From contig NZ_JABBFX010000003.1 of the NCBI RefSeq assembly GCF_012927085.1, forward strand, positions 434,001-498,000: DNA of 64,000 nt, written 5' to 3'. Below, piece by piece: positions 8,125 to 16,020 of the stretch. The DNA is from Ramlibacter agri (GTDB lineage Bacteria; Pseudomonadota; Gammaproteobacteria; Burkholderiales; Burkholderiaceae_C). Made by a program: the position numbers and the translations under genes. The notes below the pieces were generated by a model. The model worked only from the letters and a program-made list of their open reading frames with translations, ran no database searches and was not told the DNA's origin. Numbering within the stretch: the first letter of the stretch is position 1; every line of letters starts with the position of its first letter.

Positions 8125-8223
8125 GTTGAGCAATAATATTTCCAAATACAGGAAAAGTAGCAAGCAAATTGCAACAGGAGGGGCCTACAGTCCCGTCATC
8201 CCAAAGCAAAAGGTCTGAACAAC

Positions 8224-10068
8224 ATGTGCGGCATCGTCGGCGCGGTCTCCACCCGCAACATCGTCCCCATCCTGGTCCAGGGGCTGCAGCGCCTGGAATA
8301 CCGTGGCTATGACTCCTGCGGCGTGGCCGTCTATGCCGACGGCCTGAAGCGCGCCCGCAGCGTGTCGCGCGTCGCCGAACTGATGGAGCAGGTGGACGCC
8401 GAGAAGATCGCCGGCGGCACCGGCATCGCCCACACGCGCTGGGCCACGCACGGCGCGCCCGCCGTGCACAACGCGCACCCGCACTTCAGCCATGGCCCCG
8501 GCGCCGACGCCGCCACCGGCGCGGGCCGCATCGCGCTGGTCCACAACGGCATCATCGAGAACCACGACGAACTGCGCGCGGCCTTGCAAGCCAAGGGCTA
8601 CAAGTTCAACAGCCAGACCGACACCGAGGTCATCGCGCACCTGGTGGACAGCCTCTATGAAGGCGACCTGTTCGAGGCCGTGAAGGCCGCCATCGTGCAA
8701 CTGCATGGCGCGTATGCGATCGCCGTGTTCTGCAAGGACGAACCGCACCGCGTCGTCGGCGCGCGCGCCGGTTCGCCGCTGGTGCTGGGCGTGGGCAAGG
8801 ACGAGAACTTCCTGGCCAGCGACGCGATGGCGCTGGCCGGCGTCACCGACCAGATCGTCTACCTGGAAGAAGGCGACGTGGTGGACCTGCAATTGGGCCG
8901 CTATTGGATCGTCGACAGGAATCACAAGCCGGTGCAGCGCCCGGTGAAGACGGTGCAGGCGCACAGCGGCGCGGCCGAACTGGGCCCGTACCGCCACTAC
9001 ATGCAGAAGGAAATCTTCGAACAGCCGCGCGCCATCGCCGACACGCTGCAGGGCGTGGAAAGCGTGATGCCGGAACTGTTCGGCGACGGCGCCTACAAGG
9101 TCTTCAAGGAGATCGATTCCGTGCTGATCCTGGCCTGCGGCACCAGCTACTACGCGGGCTGCACCGCCAAGTACTGGCTGGAGTCCATCGCCAAGATTCC
9201 GACGCAGGTGGAGATCGCCAGCGAATACCGCTACCGCGACAGCGTGCCCAACCCGAAGTCGCTGGTGGTCACCATCAGCCAGAGCGGCGAGACGGCCGAC
9301 ACCATCGCGGCGCTGAAGCACGCGCGCGAGCAGGGCATGGAGCACACGCTGACGGTGTGCAACGTGAGCACGTCGGCGATGGTGCGCGAGTGCAAGCTCG
9401 CTTACCTCACGCACGCCGGCGTCGAGATCGGCGTCGCTTCCACCAAGGCTTTCACCACGCAACTGGCCGGCCTGTTCCTGCTGACGCTGGCGCTGGCGCA
9501 GGTGAAGGGCCGCCTCACCGAAAGCCAGGAAGCGCAGCACCTGAAGGCGATGCGCCACCTGCCCAACGCGCTGCAGGCGGTGCTGGCGCTGGAGCCGCAG
9601 GTCATCAGCTGGGCCGAGGACTTCGCGAACAAGGAGAACGCGCTGTTCCTGGGCCGCGGCCTGCACTACCCGATCGCGCTGGAAGGCGCGTTGAAGCTCA
9701 AGGAGATCACCTACATCCACGCCGAGGCCTATGCGGCCGGCGAACTGAAGCACGGCCCGCTGGCGCTGGTGACCAGCGAGATGCCGGTGGTGACGGTGGC
9801 GCCCAACGATGCGCTGCTGGAAAAGCTGAAGTCCAACATGCAGGAAGTGCGCGCCCGCGGCGGCGTGCTCTACGTGCTGGCCGACGCCGACTCGCACATC
9901 GAGAGCAGCGAAGGCATCCACGTCATCCGCATGCCGGAGCACTATGGACCGCTGAGCCCGCTGCTGCACGTGGTGCCGCTGCAGTTGCTGGCGTATCACA
10001 CGGCGCTGGCCAGGGGGACCGACGTCGATAAACCCCGAAACCTGGCGAAGAGCGTAACAGTGGAGTGA
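8224..10068 (+). CDS. glmS: glutamine-fructose-6-phosphate transaminase (isomerizing)
   Basis: 614 residues. It makes glucosamine-6-phosphate from fructose-6-phosphate and glutamine, the entry step to UDP-GlcNAc. It begins MCGIVGAV with the N-terminal nucleophile cysteine. The glutaminase domain (to about 240) has [16 protein letters not shown] HTRWATHG and HNGIIENH. Two SIS domains follow with the sugar motifs [18 protein letters not shown] and [19 protein letters not shown]. It ends with the usual NLAKSVTVE. The leader has no clear glmS ribozyme, as expected outside Firmicutes. The stop overlaps the GTG start of the next gene. Confidence 0.98.
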   Translation: MCGIVGAVSTRNIVPILVQGLQRLEYRGYDSCGVAVYADGLKRARSVSRVAELMEQVDAEKIAGGTGIAHTRWATHGAPAVHNAHPHFSHGPGADAATGAGRIALVHNGIIENHDELRAALQAKGYKFNSQTDTEVIAHLVDSLYEGDLFEAVKAAIVQLHGAYAIAVFCKDEPHRVVGARAGSPLVLGVGKDENFLASDAMALAGVTDQIVYLEEGDVVDLQLGRYWIVDRNHKPVQRPVKTVQAHSGAAELGPYRHYMQKEIFEQPRAIADTLQGVESVMPELFGDGAYKVFKEIDSVLILACGTSYYAGCTAKYWLESIAKIPTQVEIASEYRYRDSVPNPKSLVVTISQSGETADTIAALKHAREQGMEHTLTVCNVSTSAMVRECKLAYLTHAGVEIGVASTKAFTTQLAGLFLLTLALAQVKGRLTESQEAQHLKAMRHLPNALQAVLALEPQVISWAEDFANKENALFLGRGLHYPIALEGALKLKEITYIHAEAYAAGELKHGPLALVTSEMPVVTVAPNDALLEKLKSNMQEVRARGGVLYVLADADSHIESSEGIHVIRMPEHYGPLSPLLHVVPLQLLAYHTALARGTDVDKPRNLAKSVTVE

Positions 10069-10673
10069 ACCTCCGCTCTCGCTTCTGGAAAAAGCAGCCG
10101 CCACCGGCGGTACCCGCCTACCGCCTGGACGACGTCCCGGAGGATCGCGACCCGGTCGACGAGCGCGACCTCGTCGCGCACACCAACCAGGTCGCCGACG
10201 AACTGGAGCAGCTCAAGTCCGCCTGCCACGCAAAGGGCAGGGCGGACCTGGCCGCCCGGTTGGAATGGGAGATCAACGGCTACGCGGCCAACGTGCCGAC
10301 TCCCACCTATCGTTGCATCGAAGCGCAGCTGCGCGGGGACATCTGTGGCGGCCGGCACCATCGGCCCTTGCCGCGCCCGTTCGCGCACGACGACTCCGCC
10401 ATCTCGACCCGGCTCGGGCTGCGCCAGATCCGGCAGATCCCGGGCCTCGCCGACGCCCTGCGTGAGGGCAAGACCTTCTTCACCCGTCCGCATGAAGGCA
10501 TCGACTACAGCATGGCGCTGGAGTTCTGCAGGGCGTTCCCGGGGACGAACTACCTGGTCGTCAGCACCCACACGCGTGTGCCGGTCGCCAATGTGCACAA
10601 GATGGTCGACGAGGTCGCGAAGTACTGCCGCGCGATGGCTGCGGCCGCCGGCAACAAGCCGGCCTGGTGGTAG
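10065..10673 (+). CDS. AbiTii-like domain protein, first of a tandem pair
   Basis: 202 residues from a GTG that overlaps the glmS stop (GTGA), so translation is probably coupled. The centre reads [20 protein letters not shown] then YR, close to the core of the AbiTii domain (helix, E-L-N-G-Y, then P-x-Y-R), a domain known from abortive-infection proteins. The second half ([40 protein letters not shown]) is shared with the next gene, including the closing GNKPAW. No membrane segment or signal. AbiTii assignment is by pattern only; phage-defence function is inference. Confidence 0.65.
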   Translation: MNLRSRFWKKQPPPAVPAYRLDDVPEDRDPVDERDLVAHTNQVADELEQLKSACHAKGRADLAARLEWEINGYAANVPTPTYRCIEAQLRGDICGGRHHRPLPRPFAHDDSAISTRLGLRQIRQIPGLADALREGKTFFTRPHEGIDYSMALEFCRAFPGTNYLVVSTHTRVPVANVHKMVDEVAKYCRAMAAAAGNKPAWW

Positions 10674-10682
10674 AACGCGGGC

Positions 10683-11513
10683 ATGGCCCTCGCAGACATC
10701 CTTGCCCACGTCCGGCGCCTCTTGCGCGCCGACGCGCAGCTGCGGCCGCCGGCGCAGGCCCCGCGACTGGACGACGTTCCGCCCGATTGGCCGCAGGACG
10801 ATCCGCTCGACCCGCGGGATCCCTTCGAATACGCGGCGCAGGTGGCCGCCGAACTGGAGCGGCTGAAGGCCCTGTGCCTGCAGGAAGGCAGGCCGGAGTT
10901 CGCCGAGCGCCTGGACTGCGAGATCCACGGCTACCCGGACTACTTCTCGCCGAGGTCGGCTGCAGTGTCGCGGCCGGAAACCCAGGAGGAGCTGGACGCG
11001 ATCCTCGCAGCGTTCGACCAGGCCGACATGCGACGTGCCGGCTTGCCGGACGCTCCGCAGGACGAGCCGGCTGGCGAAAAGCTCACCGGGCTCGAAGCAA
11101 CCGTCCCTCCTGCCAAGGAACGCCCGCCCGCGCAGATCGCGACCCCCAGCTACCGCACCGTCGACGGGCAACTGCGCGGAGAGATCAGCGATGAGGTAGA
11201 GACCCGGCCGCTGCCGGCGTCCTTCGCGGGCCCACACTACTGGCACACGCCGCTGGGCCTGCTGCGTTTGCGGGAGATCCCAGGCCTGGTCGAAGCCTTG
11301 CAGGAGGGCCAGGCCTACTTCGTCATCCCGCTGGACGACAACAACTACGTCCTGAACCGCGAGTTCGCGACGACGTTCCCGGATTCGGGATACGCCATCA
11401 CCCAGACCTGGCTGCGCGTCCCGGTGGCCAGCGTGCACAAGTTCATCGACAAGGTGGCCGGGTACGCGCGGACCCTGGCCGCCTCCGCGGGCAACAAGCC
11501 GCCCTGGATGTAG
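10683..11513 (+). CDS. AbiTii-like domain protein, second of a tandem pair, with a 70-residue insertion
   Basis: 276 residues, paralogous to the previous gene: RLDDVPPDW, AAQVAAELERLKALC, FAERLDCEIHGY, TPSYRTVDGQLRGEISD, LREIPGLVEALQEG, VPVASVHKFIDKVAGYARTL, GNKPPWM. The difference is about 70 extra residues placed between the EIHGY and PSYR elements, exactly inside the AbiTii-like core. The insert is charged and proline-rich and looks like a linker. The ATG follows the previous stop by nine bases. The last base is three bases from the convergent oxidoreductase gene. Confidence 0.65.
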   Translation: MALADILAHVRRLLRADAQLRPPAQAPRLDDVPPDWPQDDPLDPRDPFEYAAQVAAELERLKALCLQEGRPEFAERLDCEIHGYPDYFSPRSAAVSRPETQEELDAILAAFDQADMRRAGLPDAPQDEPAGEKLTGLEATVPPAKERPPAQIATPSYRTVDGQLRGEISDEVETRPLPASFAGPHYWHTPLGLLRLREIPGLVEALQEGQAYFVIPLDDNNYVLNREFATTFPDSGYAITQTWLRVPVASVHKFIDKVAGYARTLAASAGNKPPWM

Positions 11514-11516
11514 CGC

Positions 11517-12476
11517 TCACCGCGCGCTGGCAAACGCCGCATCCATCATCACCTGCGTCCCGCGCGAGAACTCCAGCGGGCACGCATAGCCCCCGCCTTC
11601 CTGCACCGCGCGGTTGAAGGCAGCGGCCTGCAGTTCGTAGTGGTTCGCGGCAGGCCAGCGCTCGATGATGGTCTCGTTGCCGCGGTGCAGCTCCAGCCGC
11701 GCTTCGCCGAAGACGCGGGCGTTGAACGGCACGGGCAGCCGCAGCACGCCTTCTTCGCCATGGAAAGTCATCTCCTGGCGCGGATGCATGCGGATCGAAG
11801 TGAAGTTGACGTAGTCCGCCTCGCCGAAGCGCGCGGTGATGTCGGCGTAGACGTCGATGCCGTTGTCCCACTCGATGCGGGCCCGCACGTCCGTCGCCTC
11901 CAGGCCGGTGGCGAAGCGGGCGCTGCCCATGACGTAGCAGCCGATGTCGCGCAGGCCGCCGCCGCCCATGGCGGCCTGGTTGCGGATGTTGCCCGTGTCG
12001 CGGTTGTTGTACGTGAACGCGCCGTCGATGCGCCGCAGCCGACCCACGGCCCCATCGGCCAGCAGCTTGCGCACGCGCTGCCATTGCGGATGGTGCACGA
12101 TCATGAAGGCTTCGGCCGCCAGCACGCCCGCGGCATCGCGCGCGGCGATCAGCTGGTCGAACTCACCGGCCTGCATGGTCATCGGCTTTTCGCACAGCAC
12201 GTGCTTGCCGGCCTGCATCGCCTTCAGGCTCCATTCCACGTGCATCCGGTTCGGCAGCGGGATGAAGACCGCGTCGATGGCCGGATCGGCGAGCAGCGCT
12301 TCGTAGCTCTCATGCACGCGCAGGCCGGGGGCGAAGACGCGGAACGGAGCCGCCTTTGCCGCGTCCGACGTCGCCAGCGCGGCGACGTGGCCGCCAGGCG
12401 CCAGCGTCAGCGCCGGACCCATGAACTCCCGCGCGAACTTCGCGGCTCCGAGAATGCCCCATCGAACTTCCGCCAT
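11517..12476 (-). CDS. Gfo/Idh/MocA family oxidoreductase
   Basis: 319 residues from the ATG at 12476, which has a strong GGAGGAAAC site just upstream; longer in-frame starts lack one. The N-terminal Rossmann fold begins VRWGILGAAKFAREF, with DAVFIPLPNRMHVEWSLKAM and the catalytic-lysine motif GKHVLCEKPM (about residues 84-93). The C-terminal half has the GGGGLRDIGCYVMGSARF segment typical of the family and a beta-sheet dimer domain. Such enzymes are NAD(P)-dependent dehydrogenases acting on sugars or trans-dihydrodiols; which one cannot be read from sequence. Confidence 0.93.
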   Translation of the reverse strand: MAEVRWGILGAAKFAREFMGPALTLAPGGHVAALATSDAAKAAPFRVFAPGLRVHESYEALLADPAIDAVFIPLPNRMHVEWSLKAMQAGKHVLCEKPMTMQAGEFDQLIAARDAAGVLAAEAFMIVHHPQWQRVRKLLADGAVGRLRRIDGAFTYNNRDTGNIRNQAAMGGGGLRDIGCYVMGSARFATGLEATDVRARIEWDNGIDVYADITARFGEADYVNFTSIRMHPRQEMTFHGEEGVLRLPVPFNARVFGEARLELHRGNETIIERWPAANHYELQAAAFNRAVQEGGGYACPLEFSRGTQVMMDAAFASAR

Positions 12477-12646
12477 GATCCGTTTCCTCCGTGCGTGACG
12501 ACTGGCGGCCAGCATACTCCCGGAGCGTGCGCTCACCCTTCACAACCGAATACAAGTGTGCGCGACGGCCGGTGCGCGGCGGCTGACGGGTGCTCGCGCC
12601 GCGCCGGCTGCCAGCTGCTCTACTTCCCGGCGAGGGGGACTGCCAC

Positions 12647-13189
12647 ATGGCTGCATGCGCGCGATCCTGCAAACTGCTCCTGGCCGTGAGCCTGGCCTGC
12701 GCCTGGTGCGGGCCGCGGGCGCAAGAAGCCGAGGCGCAAGCCCGCTTCGGCGCCGTCGCAGACGGCGTGGCCGGTTTCGTCGGCGTCGCCGCCGGCCTGC
12801 CGCTCAATCCGCTGCTGCCCGGCGTCGGCCTGGCTTTCAAGGCGGCGACCTTCCAGCATGCCGAGAGCCTGCCGGAGACCGAGCGCCCGCGCGCCTACGC
12901 GCTTGCGGCCGCCAGCTGGCAGGGCAGTGCGGCCGGCAATGCGTGCGCCGCGGCGTCCGTGCTTTCGGGCGGCTCCTTCGTGCCGACCTGCATCGCGGTC
13001 GGCGCGGCCTGGGGCTGGAAGACCTGGAGCGACAGCGAACGCGAGCGCCGCGATTCCGAACGCTGCGAGGTGTTGCGCGCCTTCGTCGGCAAGCCGAAGC
13101 TGCCTTGCGCCTTCATGCCGCGCGGAATCGAGCAGGCGGCCGCGCCGGCGCAGGCGGTGGTGGCCGCGCAGGACCTGGTCGCACCGTGA
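12647..13189 (+). CDS. small exported protein of unknown function
   Basis: 180 residues from the ATG at 12647, chosen because it opens with a signal peptide (ACARSCKLLLAVSLACAW, likely cleaved after PRAQ) and has a purine-rich GAGGGGGA upstream. The mature part is Ala/Gly-rich with two hydrophobic stretches (AVADGVAGFVGVAAGLPL, about 40-57; ASVLSGGSFVPTCIAVGAAW, about 104-123). These look like glycine-rich membrane-inserting helices and are followed by a charged segment. It has five or more cysteines. I do not recognise a family. It is convergent with, and abuts, the export operon. Confidence 0.65.
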   Translation: MAACARSCKLLLAVSLACAWCGPRAQEAEAQARFGAVADGVAGFVGVAAGLPLNPLLPGVGLAFKAATFQHAESLPETERPRAYALAAASWQGSAAGNACAAASVLSGGSFVPTCIAVGAAWGWKTWSDSERERRDSERCEVLRAFVGKPKLPCAFMPRGIEQAAAPAQAVVAAQDLVAP

Positions 13190-14008
13190 TTACTTGTCCA
13201 GGGCCTTCAGTTGCGGAAACTCCACCTGGCAGCGCAGCCCGCCCGGCACGTTGCCCTGGCGGTTCGGCAGGTCCAGGCGCACGCGGAAGGTCGCACTGGC
13301 CGCATCGAAGACGCGGTCGATCACTTTCACCTCCGCCTGGTACTCGCCGCCCAGCGTCTCCGGCACCACGCGCCCCGTCATGCCGGGACGCAGCTTGCCG
13401 TAGTACATCAAGGGCAGCACCACTTCCACCCGCATCGGGTCGATGCGCGCCAGCTTCAGGATGGCCTTGCTGTCGGTGCCGTACTGGGTCAGCTCGCCGG
13501 GATTGAGCAGCCGGTCCATCACGACGCCGTCGAAGGGGCTGCGCAGGATGCGCTGGCTGACGAGATCCGCCGCGTGCCGGTAATCCAGCTTGGCCAGTTC
13601 CTGGTTCTCGCGCGCATCCTCGAGGTCGGCCTCGGCCACACGCGCTTCGGCCAGCGCGTCGTCGCGCGCCTGTGCAGCGACGAAGCTTTGCTTGACCAGC
13701 TGCTGGGCGCGATCGAGCTTGTTGGAAGCGTTCTCGGACCGCTGCGCGGCGGCCTTCAGCCGGCCCGCCATCCTCATGCGGTATTCCGACATCGCCATCG
13801 CCGAGCGCTCGACGCTGGATTCGAGTTCGACCAGCACGTCGCCCTTCCTCACGCTGTCGCCGCGCTGCACGGTGATCTTCTCGATCAGGCCGATGACGGG
13901 ACTGCGCAGCTCGATCACTTCGGCCGGCTGGATCAGGCACTCGAAGGGCTTGGACCAGGCCGCGAGCGGCAAGGCCACAATCCCGAACGCAACTGCTGCA
14001 CGAATCAT
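13190..14008 (-). CDS. HlyD-type periplasmic adaptor, last gene of the giant-protein export operon
   Basis: 272 residues with an N-terminal signal peptide (IRAAVAFGIVALPLAAWS) rather than the usual single membrane anchor. A lipoyl/barrel half (VIELRSPVIGLIEKITVQRG, DVLVELESS) leads into a coiled coil (about 70-140), then SPFDGVVMDRLLNPGELTQYG and a beta-barrel domain. This is a membrane fusion protein layout but short. Its ATG overlaps the stop of the SecA-like gene (ATGA). Such adaptors bridge inner-membrane machines to outer-membrane channels. The absence of a transmembrane anchor suggests it is soluble or docks on the other two HlyD proteins. Confidence 0.85.
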   Translation of the reverse strand: MIRAAVAFGIVALPLAAWSKPFECLIQPAEVIELRSPVIGLIEKITVQRGDSVRKGDVLVELESSVERSAMAMSEYRMRMAGRLKAAAQRSENASNKLDRAQQLVKQSFVAAQARDDALAEARVAEADLEDARENQELAKLDYRHAADLVSQRILRSPFDGVVMDRLLNPGELTQYGTDSKAILKLARIDPMRVEVVLPLMYYGKLRPGMTGRVVPETLGGEYQAEVKVIDRVFDAASATFRVRLDLPNRQGNVPGGLRCQVEFPQLKALDK

Positions 14009-16020
14009 TCGCCTCTCCCGGAAAAAGCCAAAAGCTGCTCGAGTTGCCGGTCGGTCTTCAGGTTCTGCAAGCGGATGGTGGCGCTGCGCCGCTCCGCCGC
14101 GCGCTGCGCCAGCTTGCGCAAGCCGCCGTATGCGGCGCCGGGCAGGCTGGAGCCGCCATCGCGCAGGCGCCGCAGCAGCCCGGCCGGGCCCGGCGCATAG
14201 ACCGAAAAGATCTCGTCCTCCAGCGACACGATGGCCTCGCAGGTGCCCGGGTCGCCCTGGCGGCCGCAGCGGCCGAACAGCTGGCGGTCGATGCGCCGCG
14301 ACTCGTGGTATTCGGTCAGGATCACGTGCAGGCCGCCTTTTTCCGCTACGCCTTCGGCCAGCCGGATGTCGGTGCCGCGCCCGGCCATGTTGGTGGCCAC
14401 CGTCACTCGCCCCGGCTCGCCGGCGCGCGCGATCACCTCGGCCTCCTCCTTGTCCTGCTTGGCATTGAGCAGGGCGTGGGCGATGCCGCGGGCGGTGAGC
14501 ACGGCGCTCAGTTCCTCCGAGGCCCGCACCGAGCGGGTTCCGATCAGCACCGGCCGCTGCGCGACCAGCGCGCGCTGCTCCACGCTGTCGGCGACCGCAT
14601 CCCATTTCGCCGCCAGCGTGTCGTGCACGCGCACGCCCAGGTCGGCGCGGCGCGAGGGCTTGTGCAGCGGCACGCGCACAACCGCCAGCCCGTACACCGA
14701 ATCGATTTCCCGCACCGCCTCGCTGGCGGTGCCGGTCATGCCGGCCAGGCGGATGTAGCGGCGGAACAGCCGCTGGTACGTGAGCCTGGCCAAGGTCTTG
14801 CGCTGCGCGGTCAGCTCGCAGCCTTCCTTGGCTTCGATCAGCTGGTGCAGGCCGTGCTCCCAGGAGCGGTCCGGCATCACGCGGCCGGTCGACTCGTCGA
14901 CGATCTGCACCTTGCCTTCGCTCACCACGTAATGCTGGTCGCGGTGGAACAGCATCAGCGCCGTCAGCGCCTGTGCCACCAGTTCTTCGCGGGCCCGCAC
15001 CGAGGCCCAGACGCCACCCAGGCCCTCGGCCTGTTCCGCCAGCAAGTCCTTGCCGTCGGCGGTGAGCGTGATGCTGCGCTCGGCCAGGTCCACGCTGAAG
15101 TCATCGTCCGCCGCCAGCGCCGCGGCGATGCGCAGCGCCGTGTCGTACTTCTCCTGTTCGCCGCCCGCGCCGCCGGACGAGGACAGGATCAGCGGCGTGC
15201 GCGCCTCGTCGATGAACACGCTGTCGGCCTCGTCGACGATGCAGAAGTACAGGCCGCGCAGCACCAGGCCGCCGTCGCGCGCGGGTCCGCCGCGCAGCCG
15301 GTCCAGCGCCAGGTGCAACTCGCTGCTGCGGCGCGCCAGCGCCGAGCGGTCGCGCAGGTAGTCGAAGGCGAGTTCCTTGTTGCTGCAGTAGGTGACGGAC
15401 TGCGCGTAGGCGGCGCGGCGGTCCGGCTGCGCCATGCCCTGGATCACCACGCCCACGCCCAGGTCCAGGAAGCGGAACAGCGGCCCCATTTCTTCGGCGT
15501 CGCGGCTGGCCAGGTAGTCGTTGACGGTGACGACGTGCACCGGGTAGCCCGCAAGCGCCACGGTGCAGGCGGGCAGGGTGGCGGCGAAGGTTTTGCCTTC
15601 GCCCGTTTCCATTTCGACCAGGCGACCTTGCAGCAGCGCCCAGCCGCCCATCAACTGCGAAGCGTAGTGCCGCTTTCCCAGCACGCGTTGCGCCGCTTCG
15701 CGCACAAGGGCGAAACATTCGCCCACGAGTGCCGGCTCGAAGCCGTCGCGCCGCAGGCGCACGCGCATCCGGCGCGCGACCACCGCGAGTTCCTCGTCGC
15801 TGGACTCGCGCATCTCGCGTCCGTGCCGGTCCGTCAGTTCGACGATGCGCTGCAGGCGCCGCGCCGGGTCGACCAGCCGGTCGCGCAGCGGCCGCGCCGC
15901 GGACAGCAGGAAGCCCGCGGCCTGGTCGTGCAGCCCGGGTTGTGTCTCGGCGCGCTCGATGTAAGGCCGCCCGGTGGCGAGCTCGTCGTGTTCGGCCAGC
16001 AGGACGGTACTAGACGCCAA
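14005..16020 (-). CDS. shortened SecA-like ATPase of the giant-protein export operon
   Basis: 671 residues from a TTG at 16020, which overlaps the preceding gene by 11 bases; no ATG or GTG fits nearby. SecA motor motifs are intact: METGEGKT (137-144), VTVNDYLASRDAEEMGP, YCSNKELAFDYLRD (211-224), DEADSVFIDEARTPLILS (263-280), LAGMTGTA, ATNMAGRGTDI (542-552) and GRCGRQGDPG (583-592). Housekeeping SecA is about 900 residues; this one stops some 80 residues after the GRQGDPG motif. It therefore lacks most of the helical scaffold/wing region and the zinc-binding tail. A specialised SecA-type motor devoted to the giant protein is inferred from the operon. Confidence 0.88.
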   Translation of the reverse strand: MASSTVLLAEHDELATGRPYIERAETQPGLHDQAAGFLLSAARPLRDRLVDPARRLQRIVELTDRHGREMRESSDEELAVVARRMRVRLRRDGFEPALVGECFALVREAAQRVLGKRHYASQLMGGWALLQGRLVEMETGEGKTFAATLPACTVALAGYPVHVVTVNDYLASRDAEEMGPLFRFLDLGVGVVIQGMAQPDRRAAYAQSVTYCSNKELAFDYLRDRSALARRSSELHLALDRLRGGPARDGGLVLRGLYFCIVDEADSVFIDEARTPLILSSSGGAGGEQEKYDTALRIAAALAADDDFSVDLAERSITLTADGKDLLAEQAEGLGGVWASVRAREELVAQALTALMLFHRDQHYVVSEGKVQIVDESTGRVMPDRSWEHGLHQLIEAKEGCELTAQRKTLARLTYQRLFRRYIRLAGMTGTASEAVREIDSVYGLAVVRVPLHKPSRRADLGVRVHDTLAAKWDAVADSVEQRALVAQRPVLIGTRSVRASEELSAVLTARGIAHALLNAKQDKEEAEVIARAGEPGRVTVATNMAGRGTDIRLAEGVAEKGGLHVILTEYHESRRIDRQLFGRCGRQGDPGTCEAIVSLEDEIFSVYAPGPAGLLRRLRDGGSSLPGAAYGGLRKLAQRAAERRSATIRLQNLKTDRQLEQLLAFSGRGE

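Noticed and set aside
8131..8223. glmS ribozyme in the leader of glmS
   Set aside because: The leader is only about 90 bases, A-rich, and shows no pseudoknot core. The ribozyme is known from Firmicutes, not beta-proteobacteria.
8185..10104. A 639-codon antisense frame opposite glmS
   Set aside because: It mirrors the glmS codons, shows His/Gln/Arg-rich composition and no domain, while glmS is certain.
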